Shown: positions 1 to 5,096 of the stretch, one piece after another
Position numbering within the stretch: the first letter of the stretch is position 1
Layout: each line of letters begins with the position of its first letter
Assembly (NCBI GenBank): GCA_004556255.1
Contig: SFHY01000100.1
Coordinates: 1 to 5,096, forward strand
Direction of reading: 5' to 3'
Length of the DNA: 5,096 nt
From: Lactobacillus delbrueckii
GTDB lineage: Bacteria; Bacillota; Bacilli; Lactobacillales; Lactobacillaceae
The notes under the pieces: model-generated
Told to the model about the DNA's origin: nothing
Databases searched by the model: none
The model's input: only the letters and a program-made list of their open reading frames with translations
Position numbers and translations under genes: made by a program

Positions 1-56
1 GACAAAAAATAAAAATAGAAATACAATTAGGACAATAGAAAGGAAGAGTGATTTAT

Positions 57-321
57 ATGTCATTAGTAACAACGAAAGAAATGTTTGAAAAAGCAATGAA
101 AGAAGGATTTGCAATAGGAGCATTCAATATAAACAATATGGAATTAATCCAAGGAATAGTTGATGCAGCTGCAGAGCAAAATTCACCAGTAATATTACAG
201 GCATCATCAAGTGCAATAAAATATGCAAGAATAAACTATTTAATGAAAATGGTAGAAGCAGCAGTAGAAGAGCACCCAAATATTCCAATAGCAATTCACT
301 TAGATCATGGACCAGATTTTG
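57..321 (+). CDS. fba: Class II fructose-bisphosphate aldolase, N-terminal fragment (3' part lost at junction)
   Basis: This is the first 88 or so residues of a class II, zinc-dependent fructose-1,6-bisphosphate aldolase, the cytoplasmic glycolytic enzyme that splits fructose bisphosphate into DHAP and glyceraldehyde-3-phosphate. Family hallmarks seen are the MSLVTTKEMF start, GAFNINNMELIQGIVDAA, SPVILQASS, and the HLDHGPDF segment, whose Asp-His belongs to the active site (the His is a zinc ligand). I chose ATG 57 because family members begin M-(S/A)-LV; an in-frame GTG at 48 would add three residues. An AGGAAG ribosome binding site lies at 41-46. Members are normally about 285-310 residues, so roughly two thirds is missing. 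The match ends at base 321. Beyond it the frame reads VSNGTGPQA and stops at TAA 348-350, which is kinase DNA read out of frame. The AT-rich composition and A/T-ending codons differ sharply from everything downstream. Family is certain; the source organism (Clostridia or Fusobacteria-like) is a guess. Confidence 0.9.
304..321. other. Chimeric junction within shared 15-18 base microhomology
   Basis: The bases ATCATGGACCAGATTTTG make sense in two frames. Read as GAT-CAT-GGA-CCA-GAT-TTT they encode the aldolase DHGPDF motif. Read as ATC-ATG-GAC-CAG-ATT-TTG they encode IMDQIL, the helix just before the HRD catalytic loop of PrkC-type kinases. Upstream only aldolase coding makes sense; in the kinase frame codon 301-303 is TAG. 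Downstream only kinase coding makes sense. Base composition changes at the same point. The 15 bases 307-321 are certainly compatible with both genes; extension to 304 is inferred from the usual Ile before Met in kinases. A short shared word between unrelated genomes is what a false assembly join or template switching leaves. Confidence 0.85.
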
Positions 322-1980
322 TCAGCAATGGAACTGGCCCACAAGCATAACGTGATTCACCGCGATTTGAAGCCGCAGAATATTTTGATGGACGAAAAAG
401 GTAACATCAAAATTGCCGACTTCGGCATCGCGGTCGCCTTGAACCAAAGCGCGATCACCCAGACCAATTCGGTCCTGGGTTCGGTGCACTACATGTCTCC
501 TGAGCAGACCCGGGGCGGGATGGTCACCAAGCAGTCTGACATCTATTCTTTGGGGATCATCCTGTATGAGGCCTTGACCGGCCATGTGCCTTTTAACGGG
601 GAAACGCCGGTGGCAATTGCGCTTAAGCATGCGGAAGACGATATTCCGTCCCTTAGAAAGCAAAACAAGGCCATTCCCCAGGCCCTGGAAAACGTTGTTT
701 TAAAAGCGACGGCCAAGGATCCGCGGGACCGGTATGCTTCCGTGGCTGAAATGAAGGCGGACCTGGACTCCAGTCTGGATCCGAGCCGGTCTGGCGAAGC
801 AATTTACCGGCCAAGCCACGGCAATAATGATGAAACTAAGATCCTGCCAGCCTTGAACGGCAAGGTCATGCAGGCTGAGAAGGCCAAGGAAGGCAAGGCT
901 GAAGAGCCAAAGAAACGGTCTTTGTGGGCCAGTATCAAGAAATACAAGTGGTGGTGGATCGGGTCATTATTCCCGGTTTTCGCCATCTTGCTCTTCATGT
1001 TTTTGGCAGTTGGCCATAACAATGTCCGGGTGCCGGACGTCGTGAACATGACGGAGAAGGCTGCCAAGACTTCTTTAAAGAGCTCGGGCCTGGCAGTAGG
1101 GGCTGTGAAGCGGACTTACTCCAGCGATGTTAAAAAGGGCAAGGTGATTTCGACCACGCCGAAGGCCAACAGCCCCGTTGACAAGGGGCAGAAGGTCAGC
1201 CTGCTGGTTTCCAAGGGGCCAAACTTGACCAAGGTGCCCGATGTTGAGGGCCTTTATTTGTCGACCGCTAAAAAGAAACTGAACAAGCTGGGCTTCAAGG
1301 TCAGGAGCCGGGAGGCACCATCAAATGAGTACTTGCCTGGCTTGATCATTTCCCAAAGCGTCAAGGCCGGCCGCAAGGTGGATGCTTCTAAGACAACGAT
1401 CACTTTGGTGGTGGCCGTGGCTTTAGAAGACCAGCCTAAGCCTTCAAGCTCCTCTAGCAGCAAGAAGGCAACTTTTAAATTGGCCGATCTGAAGGGCAAG
1501 AGCCTGGAAGACGCCCAGTCTTACGCCAAGAGCAAGAAGCTCAACGTCAAGGTTGAGAAGGACTACTCGGACAGCGTGGACAGCGGTGACGTGATTTCCA
1601 CGGATCCTGCCGCTGGCAGCGAGGTCTCTGAGGGTGATACTTTGACGATTACGGTCTCCAGGGGGGCTGAGAAGAAAGAGGTCAAGAAGACTTTCACGGT
1701 TGACTACCAGGCTGAGGAGAGCTCATCAAGTTCAAGTGATGGATCCAGTGAGTCAAGCTCCAGCTCTTCCTCACGCCAGGGCAACCATGTCCGGATTTAT
1801 ATCCAGGACGACGACCACAGTCTCGGCAATATTTACCGGGACCTGTACATCACCAAGGACACGGACTTTACGATCACTTTTTCTGTTACTAAGGGTGACG
1901 GCAAGATCAGGATTGTCCGTGATGACCAAACTGTAGTTGATGAGACGGTGTCAGCAGATGACAGTGAAAGCGGGAATTAA
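307..1980 (+). CDS. prkC: PASTA-domain Ser/Thr protein kinase PrkC/PknB/StkP, 5'-truncated
   Basis: This is a membrane eukaryotic-type kinase that senses peptidoglycan or lipid II outside the cell and phosphorylates cell-wall, division and translation proteins. Counting from ATG 307, the HRDLKPQN catalytic loop is at 18-25, DFG at 38-40, a Thr/Ser-rich activation loop at 48-59 and SPE at 64-66. A basic juxtamembrane segment leads to one membrane helix at about 215-236 (starting WWW). Three PASTA repeats follow at about 240-306, 307-373 and 388-454. Serine-rich linkers lie at 380-385 and 472-490, then a beta-rich C-terminal segment runs to residue 557. The ATG at 307 is internal, not the true start. 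The glycine-rich loop, ATP-binding Lys and C-helix Glu (about 110 residues) are missing, replaced by aldolase DNA at the junction. As written it could not be an active kinase; the gene in its own genome is probably intact. A phosphatase gene (prpC/stp) would be expected just upstream. Confidence 0.93.
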   Translation: MDQILSAMELAHKHNVIHRDLKPQNILMDEKGNIKIADFGIAVALNQSAITQTNSVLGSVHYMSPEQTRGGMVTKQSDIYSLGIILYEALTGHVPFNGETPVAIALKHAEDDIPSLRKQNKAIPQALENVVLKATAKDPRDRYASVAEMKADLDSSLDPSRSGEAIYRPSHGNNDETKILPALNGKVMQAEKAKEGKAEEPKKRSLWASIKKYKWWWIGSLFPVFAILLFMFLAVGHNNVRVPDVVNMTEKAAKTSLKSSGLAVGAVKRTYSSDVKKGKVISTTPKANSPVDKGQKVSLLVSKGPNLTKVPDVEGLYLSTAKKKLNKLGFKVRSREAPSNEYLPGLIISQSVKAGRKVDASKTTITLVVAVALEDQPKPSSSSSSKKATFKLADLKGKSLEDAQSYAKSKKLNVKVEKDYSDSVDSGDVISTDPAAGSEVSEGDTLTITVSRGAEKKEVKKTFTVDYQAEESSSSSSDGSSESSSSSSSRQGNHVRIYIQDDDHSLGNIYRDLYITKDTDFTITFSVTKGDGKIRIVRDDQTVVDETVSADDSESGN

Positions 1981-2874
1981 ATGGCAGAAATAGTACAAGG
2001 AACGGTAGTTTCTTTGATTGCCGGCTACTACGACGTGCAAACGCCAGCAGGAGTCGTGCGGACCAGGGCCCGGGGCGTCTTCCGCAAGAACCGGGAGAAA
2101 CCCCAGGTCGGCGACAGCGTGCAGGTCAAGCTGGATGAACAAGGCTTGGCTTATTTAGTGAAGATTCTGCCCCGGAAGAACCGGATTGGCCGGCCAGCGG
2201 TGGCTAATGTCGATCACGTGCTGTTGGTCATCTCGGCAGTTGAACCGGATTTCTCTACCGCTCTCCTGGACCGTTTCCTGGTCTTTTTTGCCTGGCAGGG
2301 AGTAGAGGTAACGATCTACCTGTCAAAGAGCGACCTGTTGGAAAAGGAAAAACTGGCAGAGATTGAAAGCCAGTTGGCATACTACCAAAAGATTGGCTAC
2401 CGGGTTTACCTGGACAGGGAAAGCCTGGCAGCAGAACTTCCCAAGCAGATCGGGGAAAGTGAGATCTGGACTCTGGCTGGCCAGTCAGGGGCCGGGAAGT
2501 CAACTTTGCTGAACTTTATCAAGGAAGACGCGGGCCAAGCGACGGGCGCGATCTCAACCAGCTTGAACCGGGGAAAACATACAACTAGAACGGTTACCCT
2601 TTTTAAATTGGGGGACGGTTTTTTGGCGGACACGCCAGGCTTTTCGGCGATTGATTTGACGCCGATCAAGCTGAATGAACTGTGTACGTATTTTAAAGAA
2701 TTTAAGGCCTTGAGTGCGGGCTGCAAGTTCCGGGGCTGCCAGCACCTGCATGAACCGAAGTGCGCGGTCAAGGACCAGCTAGCATTAGGTGAAATCGCGG
2801 CTTTCCGCTATGATGACTATCTGGCCATGCGGACGGAAATTGAGGAAGGCCGGATGCCGGAATATTTGAAGTGA
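1981..2874 (+). CDS. rsgA: Small ribosomal subunit biogenesis GTPase RsgA (YjeQ/CpgA)
   Basis: RsgA is a circularly permuted GTPase that checks late 30S subunit maturation, binding near the decoding centre and leaving after GTP hydrolysis. The 297-residue length is normal. An OB-fold occupies about 1-70. The GTPase motifs come in permuted order: G4 SKSD at 115-118, G1 GQSGAGKST at 167-175, the GKHTTR switch shortly after, and G3 DTPG at 217-220. The C-terminal zinc knuckle has the family spacing Cys248-x4-Cys253-x-His255-x5-Cys261. ATG 1981 directly follows the prkC stop TAA (1978-1980) with no gap. Only a weak purine-rich site (AAAGCGGGAA) lies ahead of it, so translation is probably coupled to prkC. 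This adjacency is conserved in Firmicutes, where PrkC is known to phosphorylate CpgA/RsgA in Bacillus. All expected catalytic and zinc residues are present. Confidence 0.97.
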   Translation: MAEIVQGTVVSLIAGYYDVQTPAGVVRTRARGVFRKNREKPQVGDSVQVKLDEQGLAYLVKILPRKNRIGRPAVANVDHVLLVISAVEPDFSTALLDRFLVFFAWQGVEVTIYLSKSDLLEKEKLAEIESQLAYYQKIGYRVYLDRESLAAELPKQIGESEIWTLAGQSGAGKSTLLNFIKEDAGQATGAISTSLNRGKHTTRTVTLFKLGDGFLADTPGFSAIDLTPIKLNELCTYFKEFKALSAGCKFRGCQHLHEPKCAVKDQLALGEIAAFRYDDYLAMRTEIEEGRMPEYLK

Positions 2875-2903
2875 TGAAATAAGCTAGGATAGGGTATTTT
2901 GTG

Positions 2904-3587
2904 ATGGATGCGGCAGTGTTGCTTGGCGGGCCAAAGGAAGAATGGCCGGCTGATTTAAAAGAACAACTGAAGCAGGCGCAAGCTAAGGGTGACCTTTTAA
3001 TCGGGGTCGACCGGGGAGCGCTGCTTTTGCTGGAATTGGGCTTTAAGCCGGATTTGGCAATCGGGGATTTTGACTCGCTGAGGGCTGATGAACTGGCCTG
3101 GATAGAAGGGACGGTTGCTGATATCCGCTATTCGGTGCCCAAGAAGGACTGGACCGATTCAGAGCTGATGCTGGGGATAGCTTTTGGCGACTATAAAATT
3201 GACCAGTTAAAGGTTTATGGGGCTACTGGCGGCCGGCTTGACCACGCGGCGATCAATGCTTTCGGCATTTTGAACCCGGACCTGCGCAAGTATGCTAACC
3301 AGCTGACCTTGATTGACAAGCAGAATCTGATTTTTTACCGGCAAGCTGGCAGCTACGAGATTAAGAAGCAGGACTATACTTACTTTGGGGTAAGTTGCTT
3401 AATGCCAGTTGAAGACTTGACGATTGAGGGAGCCCTGTATGACCTGGCTCCTTATAGCGGCGATTATCTGCGCTCTTTTACCTCTAATGAATTTTTGCCA
3501 GGTAAGGATAGCTGCCGGTTATCCTTGAAGAAAGGCTTAGTAGCGGTCGTTTATTCTAAAGATTTAGACCGCTACCAAAAGGCTTGA
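2904..3587 (+). CDS. thiN: Thiamine diphosphokinase (thiamine pyrophosphokinase) ThiN
   Basis: The enzyme transfers a diphosphate from ATP to thiamine, giving the cofactor thiamine diphosphate in the cytoplasm. From ATG 2904 the protein is 227 residues, close to the family's 210-220. Motifs seen are the N-terminal LLGGP at 6-10 with Trp14, VDRG at 35-38, the acidic metal and substrate loop GDFDS at 54-58, DWTDSE at 82-87 and GATGGRLDH at 106-114. The remainder is the beta-rich thiamine-binding domain. A GTG at 2901 directly precedes the ATG and could also serve as start; AGGA 2886-2889 or AGGG 2891-2894 is the ribosome binding site, and the ATG fits family starts better. It lies 29 bases after rsgA on the same strand and is probably cotranscribed. 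In many Firmicutes rpe sits between the two; here it does not. A terminator follows about 30 bases after the stop. Confidence 0.95.
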   Translation: MDAAVLLGGPKEEWPADLKEQLKQAQAKGDLLIGVDRGALLLLELGFKPDLAIGDFDSLRADELAWIEGTVADIRYSVPKKDWTDSELMLGIAFGDYKIDQLKVYGATGGRLDHAAINAFGILNPDLRKYANQLTLIDKQNLIFYRQAGSYEIKKQDYTYFGVSCLMPVEDLTIEGALYDLAPYSGDYLRSFTSNEFLPGKDSCRLSLKKGLVAVVYSKDLDRYQKA

Positions 3588-3616
3588 TTTACAAAAGATA
3601 GTATAATTAATATTAG

Positions 3617-3648
3617 AAAAAAGTCTCGCTGAAAAGCGGGACTTTTTT
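3617..3648 (+). terminator. Rho-independent terminator after thiN
   Basis: Arms 3617-3630 and 3635-3648 pair over 14 positions, with one G-T wobble, around a GAAA tetraloop at 3631-3634. The inner stem is GC-rich, the outer part is A6 paired to T6, and the T-run ends the structure. It lies 29 bases after the thiN stop and should end the prkC-rsgA-thiN transcript. Because the left arm starts with six A, it could also terminate transcription arriving on the - strand. Confidence 0.92.
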
Positions 3649-3692
3649 GCGCCTTTGACGTGATTTTGGAAAGAAATGCAAATATTCCCCTG

Positions 3693-3707
3693 TGAAAGCG
3701 CTTGTCA
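3693..3707 (+). promoter_or_regulatory. Possible cre (CcpA) operator overlapping the -35 box
   Basis: The sequence TGAAAGCGCTTGTCA has the TGAAAGCG left half of the catabolite-responsive element and a perfect AAGCGCTT core palindrome. The right half reads CTTGTCA instead of the consensus CTTWCA, one base too long. Its last six bases are the -35 hexamer of the following promoter, so a protein bound here would block RNA polymerase. CcpA is general in lactobacilli, but this site is imperfect and the assignment is inference. Confidence 0.45.
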
Positions 3708-3729
3708 ATGAATGACTTATTTGTATAAT
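3702..3729 (+). promoter_or_regulatory. Sigma-A type promoter of the surface protein gene
   Basis: A -35 box TTGTCA (3702-3707; five of six bases match TTGACA) and a perfect -10 box TATAAT (3724-3729) are separated by 16 bases. It lies downstream of the thiN terminator and about 53 bases before the ATG at 3783, on the same strand. Transcription would start near 3735-3738, leaving an untranslated leader of about 45 bases in which I see no stable hairpin. Confidence 0.85.
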
Positions 3730-3769
3730 AAAAGTTAAGGGATGTTATCTCGAACTATTGTGTGTTTAT

Positions 3770-3775
3770 AGAGGT
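3770..3775 (+). promoter_or_regulatory. Ribosome binding site setting the surface protein start
   Basis: AGAGGT lies seven bases before ATG 3783, ideal spacing for the anti-Shine-Dalgarno CCUCC. It fixes the start of the long frame that leaves the window. Confidence 0.82.
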
Positions 3776-3782
3776 AAATCAT

Positions 3783-5096
3783 ATGGAAAATAAAGCGAAG
3801 AAAGATTTACGGAAAATTGCTGTAGTCGCGACTGCCGCGATCGGCGTGGTCGGTGTAGGCGCGGTTAGTCAAGGCAGCGTCAAGGCTGAAGTGACAACCC
3901 AGGCGGCCCAGGCGGATACGGTTGAAAGCGCCAAGACCGCGGTCAGTGAGGCAGAAAAGAGCCAGCAAAGCGCGGCCGATCAAGCAGGTGCTGCCCAAAA
4001 GGCGGAAGAGACAGCTAAGAGCGCGGCTGGTCAAGCCCAAACGGCTTATGACCAGGCAAGCAAGCAGCAAGCCGCTGCCCAAAAAGCCGCTGATCAGGCT
4101 AAAGCAGAGCAGCCAGCTGCAGAAGAAGAAGTGAGTCAAGCCAAGCTGGACTATGTGCAAGCTAACAACCGGGCAGATGCTGCCAGCCAGCAAGCTGAAA
4201 GCGCAAAGGCCGCGGCAGCTGACCAGGCAGGCAAGGCCGCACAAGCTGAAGAAGTGCAGAAGAAGGCCCAAGATGATTTGAATAAGGTTGGTGTAAGCGA
4301 CGCGGAAGCTGCCGTTAAGGCGGCCGCTGACAAGAAGGCCCAAGCTGATGAAGCTGTGAAGAGCGCGGCAGACCAAGCCCAAAAGAGCGAGGAAAACTTG
4401 GCAAGTACGCAAGAGGCAGAAAAGGCCGCTGAAGATGAAGCAAGTGCAGCTGAAACGACGGCAGACTCAGCCAGCCAGAAAGTGCAAGCAGCCAAGACGA
4501 CTAATGATAAAGCCCAGGCGGCTAAGGCTGAGCAAGAAGGCAATGTAAATCAGGCACAAAATAAGGTTGACCAATCCCAAAAGGCAGTAGATGACCTGGG
4601 CTTGCCAAAACTGGCAGAAGATTTGGAAAATGCCAAGGCCGCAAACTCCAGCGCGCAAAAGAATTTAACTGACGCTAAGTCAGCAGATCAAGCCGCAGCA
4701 GAAAACTTGGAAAAGGCAAACAGTGACCAGGCGGCTAAGGCTAAAGAAAAAACTGAAGCGCAAACGGCAGTTGACCAGGCAAGCAGCCAATTTAAAGAAC
4801 TGACTGACGCGGATGACAAGGCTAAGGCTGCCAGCGATGCCGCAAATAAAGATTTAGCTGCAAAGAAGGCAGCTGAAAGCGAAGCTGAGCAGGAATACCA
4901 GGCTTTGCCTAGGGTAGTGGCCAATGACGCCTTGAAGCAGGCAACGCTGGCATTTGCGAACGCGCAAAAGCAGTACAACAAGAAAGAAATTGATGAAGCC
5001 ACCTACAAGCAAGCGATCAATACTTGGGCAGATGCCATGGCTGCCGGCATGAACTTGAACACCTACTATGGTTTAGATAGTGATAAGAATGTCAAG
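3783..5096 (+). CDS. Secreted Ala-rich coiled-coil surface protein, N-terminal 438 residues (3' end beyond window)
   Basis: An uninterrupted frame of 438 codons runs to the last base with no stop. Residues 1-35 form a typical Gram-positive signal peptide: Lys/Arg-rich n-region (4-11), hydrophobic core from Ile12 to about Val28, and a likely cut after VKA (33-35). Residues 36 to about 373 are nearly all Ala, Lys, Gln, Glu, Asp and Ser, with almost no aromatic residues, Gly or Pro and no Cys, in KSAADQAQ- or QKAADQAKAEQ-like units. This predicts a long helical coiled coil extending from the wall. Composition changes at LPRVVAND (from residue 375). The last 60 residues contain Tyr and the only Trp (415) and probably begin another domain. 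No membrane helix is seen after the signal. An LPXTG or other wall anchor would be expected downstream but is not visible. The architecture recalls SEC10/PgrA-like surface exclusion or adhesion proteins of lactobacilli; that is a resemblance only, and the function is unknown. It has its own promoter. Confidence 0.88.
   Translation, partial: MENKAKKDLRKIAVVATAAIGVVGVGAVSQGSVKAEVTTQAAQADTVESAKTAVSEAEKSQQSAADQAGAAQKAEETAKSAAGQAQTAYDQASKQQAAAQKAADQAKAEQPAAEEEVSQAKLDYVQANNRADAASQQAESAKAAAADQAGKAAQAEEVQKKAQDDLNKVGVSDAEAAVKAAADKKAQADEAVKSAADQAQKSEENLASTQEAEKAAEDEASAAETTADSASQKVQAAKTTNDKAQAAKAEQEGNVNQAQNKVDQSQKAVDDLGLPKLAEDLENAKAANSSAQKNLTDAKSADQAAAENLEKANSDQAAKAKEKTEAQTAVDQASSQFKELTDADDKAKAASDAANKDLAAKKAAESEAEQEYQALPRVVANDALKQATLAFANAQKQYNKKEIDEATYKQAINTWADAMAAGMNLNTYYGLDSDKNVK
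4017..4383 (+). repeat. Diverged repeat units inside the coiled-coil coding region
   Basis: Bases 4017-4041 and 4359-4383 agree at 22 of 25 positions and encode KSAAGQAQ and KSAADQAQ. They lie 342 bases (114 codons) apart, in the same frame. A shorter relative occurs near 3967-3985 (SAADQA). The repeats are degenerate and part of a general Ala-Gln-Lys pattern rather than a clean tandem array. They suggest the rod grew by old internal duplication, although simple composition bias could give similar matches. Confidence 0.5.

Noticed and set aside
48..350. A natural 100-residue short protein made of the aldolase start plus VSNGTGPQA.
   Set aside because: The last codons are kinase-gene DNA read out of frame after the junction, so the short protein is a by-product of the chimera.
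307..1980. A naturally shortened kinase starting at ATG 307.
   Set aside because: This ATG is the conserved internal Met of the IMDQIL helix. No ribosome binding site precedes it, and the lost N-lobe carries the ATP-binding residues.
322..2771. Minus-strand and offset open frames opposite prkC and rsgA.
   Set aside because: The overlapping + strand genes have unambiguous family motifs throughout. The shadow translations are rich in Arg, Pro and Leu and show no motif.
3588..3607. Promoter-like TTTACA (3588-3593) and perfect TATAAT (3602-3607) just after thiN.
   Set aside because: The spacing is only 8 bases and no better -35 lies 16-18 bases upstream. Any transcript would run at once into the terminator at 3617-3648.
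3655..3685. TTGACG (3655-3660) as a second -35 box for the surface protein.
   Set aside because: No acceptable -10 follows at 16-18 bases; the nearest AAATAT is a poor match. The promoter at 3702-3729 is much better.
3807..5002. Several open frames on the - strand opposite the surface protein (up to about 200 codons), and short + strand frames in other registers.
   Set aside because: They are mirror frames created by the strong Ala/Lys/Gln/Glu codon bias of the real + strand gene, which rarely produces stops on the other strand. They lack ribosome binding sites and recognisable domains.

Overview
The window joins two unrelated pieces of DNA. Bases 1 to about 306 are AT-rich (about 32% G+C over 61-120) and hold the start of a class II fructose-bisphosphate aldolase gene, of the kind found in low-GC Clostridia or Fusobacteria. 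From about base 322 to the end the DNA is richer in G+C. It carries a Lactobacillaceae gene order and codon use, most like the Lactobacillus delbrueckii group; the species is an inference from composition and gene content. The two pieces meet inside an 18-base stretch (304-321) that fits both genes. Both genes are cut there, so this looks like an assembly or amplification chimera rather than a real locus.

After the junction comes a tightly packed + strand cluster. It contains the 3' part of a PASTA-domain Ser/Thr kinase gene (prkC), then rsgA starting on the base after the prkC stop, then thiN 29 bases downstream of rsgA. This is the conserved Firmicutes block prpC-prkC-rsgA-rpe-thiN, but rpe is absent between rsgA and thiN. 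The three products do separate jobs: cell-wall sensing kinase, 30S ribosome maturation GTPase and thiamine diphosphate synthesis. A strong hairpin terminator with a GAAA loop closes the cluster.

Beyond the terminator a new transcription unit begins. It has a good promoter (TTGTCA, 16 bases, TATAAT), a catabolite-repression-like palindrome overlapping the -35 box, a good ribosome binding site, and a long open frame that runs off the end of the window. The frame encodes an exported protein: a signal peptide, then about 340 residues of Ala/Lys/Gln/Glu-rich coiled coil, then the start of a different domain. It resembles the large wall-anchored surface proteins of lactobacilli.

I see no CRISPR array, insertion sequence, tRNA or rRNA. 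I found no convincing new biological system. The points most worth attention are the chimeric junction, the missing rpe, and the coiled-coil surface protein with its possible sugar-responsive promoter.
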